Assembly: GCA_031395485.1 (NCBI GenBank)
Contig: JANNUS010000009.1
Coordinates: forward strand, 310,001-374,000
DNA length: 64,000 nt
Source of the DNA: UBA2336 sp031395485
GTDB lineage: Bacteria; Bacteroidota; Bacteroidia; Cytophagales; Cyclobacteriaceae
Direction: 5' to 3'
In this document: in pieces, positions 17,537-26,163 of the stretch
Layout: the number at the start of each line of letters is the position of its first letter
Numbering within the stretch: position 1 is the first letter of the stretch
Translations under genes and position numbers: made by a program
Notes under the pieces: model-generated
Database searches by the model: none
Told to the model about the DNA's origin: nothing
Seen by the model: only the letters and a program-made list of their open reading frames with translations

Positions 17537-19902
17537 CATACCCAGAAGATTTTGAAGTCAAACTGGGATTTAACCAAGTTCGTGAAAAGCTAATTGCCTA
17601 CTGCCTTTCTTCATTGGGTACCGAGCTTGTTAGCCAATTGCAATTTGTAACTGAGGTTCAAGTAATCGAAATTCTTTTAAAGCAAAATCTTGAGTTCAAA
17701 CAGATTTTAGAGAGCGGTAAAACCTTCCCATCCAATCATTTTGTTAACCCGGCCGAAATTCTTAAAAAGGTTTCGCTGGAGGGTAACTACTTGGATGAAC
17801 CCGAGTTTTTGCAACTGGCATTTTCTTTTCAAACGATTCTTGCTTGCCGCGATTTTTTAGAGAAGAACAAAGAATTTTACCCAACTCTTTTCGAACTTAC
17901 TGTCAGCGTATCAATTTCTAATGCTGTCGGAAAGCGAATACTTTCAATTGTTGCGGAAAATGCAACAATTAAAGATTCAGCCAGTAATGAGTTAAGCAGA
18001 ATTCGGAAGAAGTTACACGATGAACAATCACGGCTTCGAAAATTAATTGATCAGGTTTACCGGCATGCTATCCAACAAGCGTGGGTTCCTGAAGGCGCGT
18101 TGCCAACCATTCGGGAAGGCAGACTGGTGATCCCTATTATGGCGGAGCACAAGCGCAGAATGAAAGGTTTTATTCTGGATGAATCTGCAACAGGGCAAAC
18201 CGTATTTATGGAGCCTGCCGAAGTATTGGAAGCCAATAATGAAATTCGCGATCTTAAACATGCACAGAAGCGAGAGGTTATTCGAATACTTAAGCAGCTT
18301 ACCGATGAAGTGCGATTGCTGCTACCTGAATTAAAAATCGCATATCATTTTCTTGCACAGATTGATTTTATCCGAGCTAAGGCAAAGTTGTCAATTGATT
18401 TGAGTGCCGATCTCCCAAAACTTGAATCAAAACCTGTGTTGCAATGGCGAAACGCACGTCATCCATTATTGTCGATGAACTTAAAGGGCAAAAGAGAAAT
18501 TGTACCCCTGGAGATTGATCTTAACGAGAACGATAGAATGTTGTTGGTATCGGGACCGAATGCCGGAGGAAAATCTGTTTGCCTTAAAACAGTTGGGTTG
18601 CTACAATACATGATCCAATGCGGTTTGTTGATTCCGGTTTCTCCCGATTCAGTCATCGGTATTTTTCAGGACATTTTCATTGACATAGGTGACCAGCAAT
18701 CTATCGAAAATGATTTAAGTACGTACAGTAGCCATTTAAGAAATATGGCATTCTTTCTTAACCATGCTACAGACAAGTCGTTGATACTAATGGATGAGCT
18801 AGGTTCTGGCACCGACCCAAATTTTGGGGGTGCTATCGCACAATCTATTTTGCATTCATTGCTTACTAAAAAGGTTTGGGGTGTTGCCACCACACACTAT
18901 TACAATTTAAAGTTATTTGCAGGCCAGGAAGAAGGAATCAGAAATGCGGCTATGCGGTTCGATGAAAAAAGCCTTCAACCGCTTTATCAGCTAGATATCG
19001 GAAAGCCTGGTAGTTCATTCGCTTTGGAGATTGCTCAGAAAACCGGCCTACCCAGTAGCACCTTGGAAGAGGCACGACAGTTGGTTGGCAAGGAACTCAT
19101 GGGTTTTGAGTCGCTCGTGAGGAATTTAGAAAAGGAGAAAAATGAATTGACGGAGAGAGTCACAAGTCTGGAGAAGCAGGAGCGCGAGTTGGAATCTTTA
19201 TTATCGAAATACGACATGCTTACCAAGGAGTTGGAATTGCGTAAGAAGGAAATTATTGATACGGCAAAGCTGGAAGCCAACTCATTGCTACGGGAGACAA
19301 ACAAAGAGATTGAAAAAACAATCCGGCACATTCGTGAAAACCAAGCCGAGCGAAAGGAAACCTTGAAAGTCCGGAAAAACTTACAGGAACTTTCCAGGAA
19401 AGTAATGCATCCTCCTATAAAACAGGCACCAGTAGAGCAAGGCGTCTATAAGGCTGGCGACCGTGTACGAATTATTGGGCAGGATAGTAACGGGATTGTA
19501 CTCTCATTGCAAGGCAAAAATGCCGTAGTTCAATTTGGCGATATCAAATCAACTATTGTAATCTCTAAACTTGAAAAGCAGACCGGGCAAACAGCCGCAC
19601 CAGACGTTGCTAGAAAATTGCAATCCGTAGGGATACGGCTGCACGAAAAGCAAGCACGGTTTAACCCAACACTCGATGTACGGGGTAAACGTGTGGAAGA
19701 AGCCATTGCATTACTTGAACAATTCGTGGATGACGCTATACTTTTAAGCCATGGGGAAGTAAAAATTTTGCATGGCAAGGGTGAAGGTGTATTGCGTAAA
19801 GTGGTTCGGGAACAATTAAAGAAATACAAACAGATAGCCATCTTTGCCGATGAGCATGTGGAACGTGGAGGGGATGGGATTACAGTGGTGGTACTTAAAT
19901 AG
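17533..19902 (+). CDS. mutS2: MutS2 endonuclease/ribosome-rescue ATPase
   Basis: MutS2 proteins suppress recombination and, in Bacillus, split collided ribosomes. The order of domains is: N-terminal core and clamp, then a MutS ATPase with Walker A SGPNAGGKS near residue 341 and Walker B LILMDELGSGTDP near residue 416. A long coiled coil of about residues 515-625 follows, and then a C-terminal Smr nuclease domain (LDVRGKRVEEA near 716 and ILHGKGEGVLR near 743). The 789-residue length is full. It overlaps the DUF4296 gene by 4 bp and ends at a strong terminator. Confidence 0.96.
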   Translation: MTYPEDFEVKLGFNQVREKLIAYCLSSLGTELVSQLQFVTEVQVIEILLKQNLEFKQILESGKTFPSNHFVNPAEILKKVSLEGNYLDEPEFLQLAFSFQTILACRDFLEKNKEFYPTLFELTVSVSISNAVGKRILSIVAENATIKDSASNELSRIRKKLHDEQSRLRKLIDQVYRHAIQQAWVPEGALPTIREGRLVIPIMAEHKRRMKGFILDESATGQTVFMEPAEVLEANNEIRDLKHAQKREVIRILKQLTDEVRLLLPELKIAYHFLAQIDFIRAKAKLSIDLSADLPKLESKPVLQWRNARHPLLSMNLKGKREIVPLEIDLNENDRMLLVSGPNAGGKSVCLKTVGLLQYMIQCGLLIPVSPDSVIGIFQDIFIDIGDQQSIENDLSTYSSHLRNMAFFLNHATDKSLILMDELGSGTDPNFGGAIAQSILHSLLTKKVWGVATTHYYNLKLFAGQEEGIRNAAMRFDEKSLQPLYQLDIGKPGSSFALEIAQKTGLPSSTLEEARQLVGKELMGFESLVRNLEKEKNELTERVTSLEKQERELESLLSKYDMLTKELELRKKEIIDTAKLEANSLLRETNKEIEKTIRHIRENQAERKETLKVRKNLQELSRKVMHPPIKQAPVEQGVYKAGDRVRIIGQDSNGIVLSLQGKNAVVQFGDIKSTIVISKLEKQTGQTAAPDVARKLQSVGIRLHEKQARFNPTLDVRGKRVEEAIALLEQFVDDAILLSHGEVKILHGKGEGVLRKVVREQLKKYKQIAIFADEHVERGGDGITVVVLK

Positions 19903-19930
19903 AAAAGACCTCGAAGGAGGTCTTTTTATT
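19903..19930 (+). terminator. Intrinsic terminator of mutS2
   Basis: AAAAGACCTC (19903-19912) pairs perfectly with GAGGTCTTTT (19917-19926) around a GAAG loop, and T-rich sequence follows. It begins one base after the stop codon. The symmetrical A/T tails would also let it serve the convergent lipoprotein gene at 19954. Confidence 0.9.
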
Positions 19931-19953
19931 AATAGATAAAATAAGCTATTGTT

Positions 19954-20433
19954 TTAATCTAATTCAATTATCCACTCACCAGACACTTGCGAAACTCTGG
20001 CTCCATCGTATCCATCACCAGTATAGGTAAAAGTGAGTGTTAGTTTTCCGTCACTCCCGATTGTGTAAACAATTCCAGTTCCATCATCTCTTACAATTAA
20101 GCCCCCATTACCAGATGTTGAGTCAAATGTCCAAGTTCCAGTGGCTGGCCAAGGGTTCGGGGTTAAAGTACCAGTAACATCATAATCATATGGACCGTTT
20201 GGGCTATCAGCGTCAAATGAGCCACTTATTGTAAGGGTGAAACTATTTGTAATTTGTGTATTTGGTATTCCATCAAGTGTAGCACTTACATAGTTCCAAG
20301 TTTTGGAAAGCTTTGCGAGTTGTACTTTTTTAGGGTTCGCTTCACTTCCACCACCGCCACAATTAGCGAAAAAAAGGGTTAAAGAGGCTATTGTTAATAG
20401 CGAAAGTGTACGGGCTAGTAATTTCATTTTCAT
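19954..20433 (-). CDS. Small secreted lipoprotein, lipocalin-like
   Basis: This 159-residue protein has a lipoprotein signal ending LTLFFANC, followed by GGGGSE. The Gly/acidic run after the Cys is typical of Bacteroidota surface lipoproteins. The body starts LAKLSKTWNYVSATLDG and alternates short beta-like strands, resembling small lipocalin-like domains. I cannot assign a function. It converges on mutS2 and is preceded by 184 bp in which I see no gene. Confidence 0.75.
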   Translation of the reverse strand: MKMKLLARTLSLLTIASLTLFFANCGGGGSEANPKKVQLAKLSKTWNYVSATLDGIPNTQITNSFTLTISGSFDADSPNGPYDYDVTGTLTPNPWPATGTWTFDSTSGNGGLIVRDDGTGIVYTIGSDGKLTLTFTYTGDGYDGARVSQVSGEWIIELD

Positions 20434-20617
20434 AGATACTTAAGGTTCGAATTTCACATTTATAACTCACAAAATCAAATAATGCTATTAATATGAAAGG
20501 TATTTAGGGTTTAATGGTGGCTGGTTTGGAGATGTAACCTAAAATCCTACTAATAATGTCATTTCTACCGCCAGCAGGCAGGGCGAAACTTCGTATTAGT
20601 TTCTGATTACGCTGTGA

Positions 20618-21319
20618 TTATTTAAGGTCCGCCAGATTCACTACTTCCGCATTTTCGGGATATTCTTTTTGTTGATTGGAGGCTATAAAAACCAGTTGGT
20701 CGGGGGGAAGTTGCTTTAGATTCTCTTGATACCAAACAAATGCCTGTTCATCTAGGTTGGTGCCCGGTTCATCTAAGAAGAGTACGTCTGCCTCCGTATA
20801 AAAGGCCAGCCCTAGTTTGAGGCGCTGTTTCATTCCGGATGAAAAATTTGCAATATTTTTGTCGCTTGCGTGTGTTAGATAAAGTTTATCAATAAGGCGT
20901 TCAATGGTAAAACCCGGGCGCATCCTGCGCATCTTGAAATGAAAACGGATATGTTCTTCTAATGTAAACTCTTCAATCAAATCCATATAGGGAGTAGCAA
21001 TGGCTACACGATTGAAAATTTCTTCTATCGGAATTACCTTTTCTTCAGAAGTAAAAATAAGAGAACCAGATGTTTGTGGAAGTTGCCCCCACAATACCTG
21101 AAGCAGCGTAGATTTACCTGAACCGTTAGGTCCCGTGATAGCGTATGTTTTACCGGATTGAAAAGTGTAGCTGAGATTTTTAAAAATCCACTCCCTGTTG
21201 AAACGCTTACTTAAACCTACAGTCTCAATTTTGAATTTTGAATTGGAGGTTTGAGGCTGGATGTTGGATGCTGGAGAGTTGATTGTTTCTGGTTTCAAGT
21301 TTCTGTAGTAAAAAATCAA
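20618..21319 (-). CDS. ABC transporter ATP-binding protein
   Basis: The ATPase domain has Walker A ITGPNGSGKST near residue 60, the ABC signature NFSSGMKQR near 157 and Walker B VLFLDEPGTNLDE near 178. No permease gene is adjacent. It is the last gene of the lipid A cluster, 20 bp after lpxA. The conserved domain begins at about residue 30 (KIETVGLSKRF). The first 30 codons, from a TTG at 21319, are encoded by a period-7 repeat array (21225-21301), so that N-terminus is doubtful. No ATG is available; the real start may be a non-ATG codon within or just after the array. Confidence 0.88.
   Translation of the reverse strand: MIFYYRNLKPETINSPASNIQPQTSNSKFKIETVGLSKRFNREWIFKNLSYTFQSGKTYAITGPNGSGKSTLLQVLWGQLPQTSGSLIFTSEEKVIPIEEIFNRVAIATPYMDLIEEFTLEEHIRFHFKMRRMRPGFTIERLIDKLYLTHASDKNIANFSSGMKQRLKLGLAFYTEADVLFLDEPGTNLDEQAFVWYQENLKQLPPDQLVFIASNQQKEYPENAEVVNLADLK
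21225..21301. repeat. Long heptamer array (11 units) at the 5' end of the ABC ATPase gene
   Basis: On the minus strand eleven units run in register: AACTTGA, AACCAGA, AACAATC, AACTCTC, CAGCATC, CAACATC, CAGCCTC, AAACCTC, CAATTCA, AAATTCA, AAATTGA. The words differ but keep period 7 and an A/C-A start. The array runs into the first conserved codons of the ATPase and offers TTG codons as possible starts. Confidence 0.75.
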
Positions 21320-21339
21320 CGAATCAATGAACTACCGAA

Positions 21340-22128
21340 TCAATCCCCCGATCCATAGCCCTTCATAATTCCGCGTTCGGAAGTTTTAATGAAATTCAGA
21401 ATGTAGTCGCGTTCCTGGCTTGCCGCTACGGTATTCTCAACAAGTTCTAATGCCTTGGTAACATTCATGCCTTTCATAAAAACATATCGGTATATTTCCT
21501 GTATCTCCGAAATCTTTTCTGAAGTAAATCCTCTTCTCCGCAAGCCAACGGTGTTAATGCCAGCATACGATAACGGCTCGCGTGCTGCCTTTGTAAAAGG
21601 AGGAACATCCTTACGAACAAGCGACCCTCCCGATAGCATTACGTGGGCTCCAACTTTTACAAATTGATGTAAGGCACTCGCGCCACCAATAATGGCCCAG
21701 TCTTCAATAGTTACATGACCAGCAACTTGAACCGTATTTACCAGAATGCAATTATCCCCGATCATACAATCGTGTGCTACGTGCACGTATGCCATCAGTA
21801 AGCAATTCTTACCAATAACTGTTTTTAACTTATCGGTTGTTCCTCGGCTTATTGTAACGTATTCGCGTATTACCGAATTATCGCCAATGTGAGTTTCTGT
21901 TTGTTCGCCCGAAAATTTTAAATCCTGCGGTATAGAAGAAACTGAAGCACCCGGGTAGACTTTAACATTTTTGCCTAAGCGTGAGCCATCCCAAATTATG
22001 GCGTTTGGGCCAATCCAACAGCCATCATCAATGATTACATCTCTCTGAATGGTAGCAAAAGGCTCGATTGTAACGTTGTTACCAATTTTAGCATCGGGGT
22101 GTACGTTGGCTAACGGATAGTTGCTCAT
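21340..22128 (-). CDS. lpxA: UDP-N-acetylglucosamine acyltransferase
   Basis: LpxA makes the first acylated intermediate of lipid A. The 262-residue protein is built of left-handed beta-helix hexapeptide repeats. Examples are HPDAKIGNNVTIEPFATI at the start and later IGDNSVI and IGDNCILVNTV. The catalytic His lies in AYVHVAHDC near residue 122. A C-terminal helical part includes LRRRGFTSEKI. It overlaps the end of lpxC-fabZ by 4 bp (translational coupling). Confidence 0.97.
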   Translation of the reverse strand: MSNYPLANVHPDAKIGNNVTIEPFATIQRDVIIDDGCWIGPNAIIWDGSRLGKNVKVYPGASVSSIPQDLKFSGEQTETHIGDNSVIREYVTISRGTTDKLKTVIGKNCLLMAYVHVAHDCMIGDNCILVNTVQVAGHVTIEDWAIIGGASALHQFVKVGAHVMLSGGSLVRKDVPPFTKAAREPLSYAGINTVGLRRRGFTSEKISEIQEIYRYVFMKGMNVTKALELVENTVAASQERDYILNFIKTSERGIMKGYGSGD

Positions 22129-23522
22129 GAATCTTTACGGGAAATTAGTGCAGTCATAGTGCCTTCGCAAACCAACGAGTTACCAACGTAAGCACGGCCT
22201 CTCATTTTTGCAATACCCCTTTTTATGGGCGCTAGCAGGTCACACTGAATTACGAGTGTATCGCCTGGCAATACCATTTTTCTAAAACGACAATCGTCAA
22301 TGCCTAAAAAATAAGTCCAGTAATTTTCTGGATCGGGTACTGTGTTCAGTACTAAAATACCACCGATTTGGGTCATTGCTTCTACCTGTAACACACCTGG
22401 CATTACCGGATTTCCAGGAAAATGTCCTTGAAAAAACGGCTCGTTCATGGTAACATTTTTTACTCCGGCAACACTTTCTTTATCGAGGTATATGATTTTA
22501 TCGATCAATAAAAAGGGATAACGATGAGGAAGGGTAGATAAGATTTTATTGATATCCATTACCGGAGGAAGAGCAGGATTGTATTTTGGTCTTCCTTTTT
22601 TATCATCCTCATGCATTGCCTTCTTCAACTTTTTAGCGAATGCAACATTGGCAGCGTGGCCGGGTCTTGCTGCTAAAAGCTGAGCCTTAATCGGCCGGCC
22701 AGCCAAAGCAAGGTCACCCACGAGATCAAGGAGTTTGTGCCGTGCGGGCTCGTTCTTAAAACGAAGATCAATATTATTTAGGATTCCCTCATGTTTCACT
22801 TCAACTTTTGGCTTACCAAGCATTTTAGCGATGTTATCGAGTTCATCATCCTTCACAACACGATCAACAATAACGATCGCGTTATTTAAATCACCACCGC
22901 GGATAAGGTTGTTTTTATACAACATCTCTAGCTCATGCAAGAAACAAAACGTACGGCATGACGCTATTTCTTTTTCGAATTGATTGATGTCGGTTAAGGA
23001 TGCGTGCTGACTGCCCAATACCGGAGAGTTGTAATCGACCATCACCGTTACGCGGTAGTCGTCTAAAGGCAGTGCGGCAATTTCGACATTACGCGCAGCT
23101 TCGCGATAAAATATAGGTTCTTGTACTTCAAAGAAATCGCGAATAGCATTTTGCTCTTCTGTATCTGCTTCTTTTAGAATATCCACGAATTGAATGGAAC
23201 TTCCGTCCATGATGGGGCATTCTGGTCCATCTAATTGAATTAATACGTTGTCTATTTGAAGCCCGACTAAAGCCGCTAGTGTATGTTCAATGGTGCTTAC
23301 TCTTGCGCCACTTTGTTCAATTGTGGTTCCTCTGGAAATGTCTACAACATTGTCGCAGTCGGCATCAATAATAGGTGAGCCAGGGAGATCAATCCGTTGA
23401 AATTTAATTCCATGGTTAGGTTTCGCTGGAACGAACGTCATATTCGTTTTTGCGCCTGTATGTAAGCCTACGCCCGAAAGGGTTACAGACTTCTGGATAG
23501 TTTGCTGTTTGAAGTTTAGCAT
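22125..23522 (-). CDS. lpxC/fabZ: Bifunctional LpxC deacetylase / FabZ dehydratase
   Basis: This is a fusion of UDP-3-O-acyl-GlcNAc deacetylase and 3-hydroxyacyl-ACP dehydratase, known from Bacteroidota. The LpxC part spans about residues 1-310, with zinc and catalytic blocks EHTLAAL near 80, PIMDGSS near 107 and HKLLDLVGDLAL near 261. The FabZ part spans about residues 320-465, with LPHRYPFLLIDK, the catalytic HFPGNPVMPG and the QVEAMTQ helix. The length of 465 residues matches the fused form. It lies between lpxD (99 bp away) and lpxA (4-bp overlap). Confidence 0.97.
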   Translation of the reverse strand: MLNFKQQTIQKSVTLSGVGLHTGAKTNMTFVPAKPNHGIKFQRIDLPGSPIIDADCDNVVDISRGTTIEQSGARVSTIEHTLAALVGLQIDNVLIQLDGPECPIMDGSSIQFVDILKEADTEEQNAIRDFFEVQEPIFYREAARNVEIAALPLDDYRVTVMVDYNSPVLGSQHASLTDINQFEKEIASCRTFCFLHELEMLYKNNLIRGGDLNNAIVIVDRVVKDDELDNIAKMLGKPKVEVKHEGILNNIDLRFKNEPARHKLLDLVGDLALAGRPIKAQLLAARPGHAANVAFAKKLKKAMHEDDKKGRPKYNPALPPVMDINKILSTLPHRYPFLLIDKIIYLDKESVAGVKNVTMNEPFFQGHFPGNPVMPGVLQVEAMTQIGGILVLNTVPDPENYWTYFLGIDDCRFRKMVLPGDTLVIQCDLLAPIKRGIAKMRGRAYVGNSLVCEGTMTALISRKDS

Positions 23523-23621
23523 CTATTGTATAAAAGACCGCAAATTTAACCCCTATCTAGAGATAATCCAAAATTTATGCTTTTAGTTGATTATCAAGTG
23601 TTTGAGAATGAATTCTATTGG

Positions 23622-24701
23622 CTACTCGGCTGTTTCTGATGATAGCGTTTTACTGGAAGAATAATCTGACCCATAGGTCTTTTTCTCAAGCTCACGGAGA
23701 CGCTGATTTAAATCGGGTAGTTTTTTAAACACGGCATACGACCTGAAGTACTCGCTAACATCGAATGCGGGTGATCCAATTATTTTTTGCCCCTCTTTTT
23801 TAATGGACTTACCAATTCCAGCCTGTGCGCCAATGCCCGTGTTATTTGCAATTACTAGGTGTCCCGCAATACCTACCTGGCCACCAAGAATGCAGTTATC
23901 GCCAATCCTTGAAGAACCTGATATGCCAGACTGTGCTGCAATCACGGTATTTTTCCCTACTTCAACATTATGAGCGACTTGAATGAGGTTATCGAGTTTA
24001 ACGCCTTTTCTGATAATGGTTGAATCACCAAAAAGTGTGGCGCAGTCAATCACTGTATTTCCACCGATGGTCACATTGTCTTCAATAATTACATTGCCCA
24101 ACTGTGGAATAGTTTTATAGGTACCATCGGCTTGAGGAGCAAAACCAAAACCATCGCTGCCAATAACAGTACCCGAATGAATGACACAGTCTATACCAAC
24201 CTTTGTATCGGCATATAGCTTTGTGCCCGAGTGTAGAATGGTGTTGTTACCAACCTCAACGTTATCGCCAACAAAGGCGTGTGGGTAAATTTTTACATTG
24301 TCGCCAATCTTCACATTATTACCAATGTAGGAGAAGGCACCGCGGTATATATTTTTCCCAACGATACTGTTAGATCCGATATAGCACGGATCTTCAATTC
24401 CTGATTTTTGAAAACTAATAAGCTTATGATATTCTTCCAACAAAACAGTGAAACTGATGTATGGATCGTCAACTAAAATTAAGGTTGATGCAATTTCTTT
24501 TCTGGGAGCAAAACTTTTACTAACGATAACAGCAGAAGCTTGTGTTGTGTAAATAAAATTTTCGTATTTGGGATTTGATAAGAATGCAATCTGTCCCTTC
24601 TTAGCATCCTGGATTTTAGCCAGCATGTTAATCTTTCCATTGCTTTCACCTTTAACCTCTCCACCTAACATGGAGGCTATTTGTTGTATGGTAAATTCCA
24701 T
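23622..24701 (-). CDS. lpxD: UDP-3-O-acylglucosamine N-acyltransferase
   Basis: LpxD adds the N-linked acyl chain in lipid A synthesis. An N-terminal substrate-binding domain of about 100 residues begins MEFTIQQIASMLGG. Left-handed beta-helix repeats follow, with the catalytic His in LIQVAHNVEVG, then a C-terminal helix ending near LRELEKK. I placed the start at the ATG at 24701. A longer frame from 24743 would translate the adjacent heptamer array and lacks family similarity. The protein has about 359 residues. Confidence 0.95.
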   Translation of the reverse strand: MEFTIQQIASMLGGEVKGESNGKINMLAKIQDAKKGQIAFLSNPKYENFIYTTQASAVIVSKSFAPRKEIASTLILVDDPYISFTVLLEEYHKLISFQKSGIEDPCYIGSNSIVGKNIYRGAFSYIGNNVKIGDNVKIYPHAFVGDNVEVGNNTILHSGTKLYADTKVGIDCVIHSGTVIGSDGFGFAPQADGTYKTIPQLGNVIIEDNVTIGGNTVIDCATLFGDSTIIRKGVKLDNLIQVAHNVEVGKNTVIAAQSGISGSSRIGDNCILGGQVGIAGHLVIANNTGIGAQAGIGKSIKKEGQKIIGSPAFDVSEYFRSYAVFKKLPDLNQRLRELEKKTYGSDYSSSKTLSSETAE

Positions 24702-24706
24702 TGTCT

Positions 24707-24741
24707 GGTTGTCAGTTATCCGTGAATAGTTATCCGTAGTC
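24707..24741. repeat. Heptamer array (5 units) next to the lpxD start codon
   Basis: The plus-strand units are GGTTGTC, AGTTATC, CGTGAAT, AGTTATC, CGTAGTC. The array begins 5 bp from the lpxD ATG. A degenerate inverted counterpart follows at about 24779-24812, next to the HD gene stop; there the words are CGTTATC- and AGTTAAA-like, with one-base insertions. Confidence 0.7.
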
Positions 24742-24816
24742 ACTGTTATAGAAATATCGCCACGTCTGTATTCGAACTCACAATTAACATTTAACTGATA
24801 ACGATTTAACGGCTAT

Positions 24817-26043
24817 CTACAAAGATACATTTTTAGGCCAGCAGAGATAATTTTTTTTCACGATTTTACTGATGGCTTTAATGTTGGGTAAATCTGAGGC
24901 TTGCGCAATATCCAGTAACTCACCTCGCTTTGTCAGAATGTTTATCTTTTGCCCATCTGTATAGGCCTCGTTTGTCACTGAACCTGAGGAATAAAAATAG
25001 GATGACTCTGCGCGTAAAATTCCAAATACTTTTGTTATGCCTGTTCTAATCTCTTCTACTTTTGTTTTACTGATGGAATCATTGCTTAATATGATTTGAA
25101 ACAGGTTTCGCTCCAATAACATTTTTGCCAACGTTGAAAGAATGAAGTCGGAATGGTTTTGCCAGTGCTTAATAGCTCCCCAAATATCGTGATCATCTAA
25201 TGCTCCAAAGGCCTTAAGTACTTTTTGGTTTTCTTTAAAATTTTCAATCGTGTAGGTGTGGTTAAGAAAAAGTTGTAGCGATTCGGATGCAGCTAAATTC
25301 TCCCCAGACTTAACTAAACTTTGCGCGCGTTTAATCAGGTTCGATACCATTCGCTCAGCACTTACGGTGGTTTTATGCAGGTATACCTGCCAGTACATCA
25401 GCCTTCGTGCATTCAGGAAGTTTTCAATATTCATGATTCCCTTTTCCTCTACAACCAATTGATCGTTGTGTACCGTCAGCAGTGAAATGATTCTATCAAC
25501 CCCAATCATTCCTTCGATTACGCCTGTAAAGAAGCAATCACGTTTGAGATAATCTAACCGATCAATATCCAGTTGACTGGAAACCAACTGATGGAAGAAT
25601 TTACGCTTATAGGTTTTTTGAAATATTTTTAAACTAAGACTTAATGACCCGTTAAACTCTTTGTTGAGTTGCTGCATGAAAAGGTAGGAGAGGCTTTCGT
25701 GCTTGATGCCCGATAGAAGTGTGTTTTCCAGCGTGTGTGATAAAGGCCCGTGGCCTATGTCGTGTAAGAGCACGCAAAGCAAGGATGCTTCATATTCTTC
25801 TTCCGAAATCTCGATTCCTTTTACCCGTAAATTATCAAGCACACGTGTCATTAAATGCATTGCCCCTAAGGCATGCTGAAATCGGGTATGTTGAGCGCCC
25901 GGATAAACAAGATCTGTTAGCCCTAGCTGCTTAATATGCCGAAGGCGCTGCAACCATGGATGGGAAATAATATCAAAAAGAAGTTCGTTCGGGATGGTTA
26001 TAAATCCGTAAACAGGATCGTTGATTATTTTCTTTTTATTCAT
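24817..26043 (-). CDS. HD-domain phosphohydrolase (dGTPase/SAMHD1-like)
   Basis: The protein has 408 residues. The HD metal site appears as TRFQHALGAMHL near residues 53-64 and LLHDIGHGPLSH near 92-103. The N-terminus IINDPVYGFITIPNELL is typical of this subfamily. HD proteins of this type hydrolyse (d)NTPs or other phosphoesters; the substrate is unknown. The gene heads the lpxD-lpxC-lpxA series and is divergent from porX. The 120 bp between the two starts are largely filled by an inverted pair of heptamer arrays. Confidence 0.9.
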   Translation of the reverse strand: MNKKKIINDPVYGFITIPNELLFDIISHPWLQRLRHIKQLGLTDLVYPGAQHTRFQHALGAMHLMTRVLDNLRVKGIEISEEEYEASLLCVLLHDIGHGPLSHTLENTLLSGIKHESLSYLFMQQLNKEFNGSLSLSLKIFQKTYKRKFFHQLVSSQLDIDRLDYLKRDCFFTGVIEGMIGVDRIISLLTVHNDQLVVEEKGIMNIENFLNARRLMYWQVYLHKTTVSAERMVSNLIKRAQSLVKSGENLAASESLQLFLNHTYTIENFKENQKVLKAFGALDDHDIWGAIKHWQNHSDFILSTLAKMLLERNLFQIILSNDSISKTKVEEIRTGITKVFGILRAESSYFYSSGSVTNEAYTDGQKINILTKRGELLDIAQASDLPNIKAISKIVKKNYLCWPKNVSL

Positions 26044-26049
26044 TGAATC

Positions 26050-26084
26050 AGTTAATAGTTAACAGTTATAAGTTAACAGTTATA
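26050..26084. repeat. Heptamer array (5 units) abutting the HD gene start
   Basis: The plus-strand units are AGTTAAT, AGTTAAC, AGTTATA, AGTTAAC, AGTTATA, the cleanest array in the window. It begins 6 bp from the ATG of the HD gene. It is the inverted partner of 26125-26159. Confidence 0.85.
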
Positions 26085-26124
26085 TCCGTAAATTGGTGTG
26101 ATTATGCAACGGATAGCGGACAGC

Positions 26125-26159
26125 CAATACTTCTGACTGATAACGATTAACTGATAACT
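26125..26159. repeat. Heptamer array (5 units) abutting the porX start
   Basis: The reverse-complement units are AGTTATC, AGTTAAT, CGTTATC, AGTCAGA, AGTATTG. The array ends 4 bp before the porX ATG and faces the HD-side array across 40 bp. Confidence 0.8.
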
Positions 26160-26163
26160 GAAC

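Noticed and set aside
26050..26159. Possible CRISPR array
   Set aside because: The units are 7 bp without spacers, the words are degenerate, and no cas genes are present.
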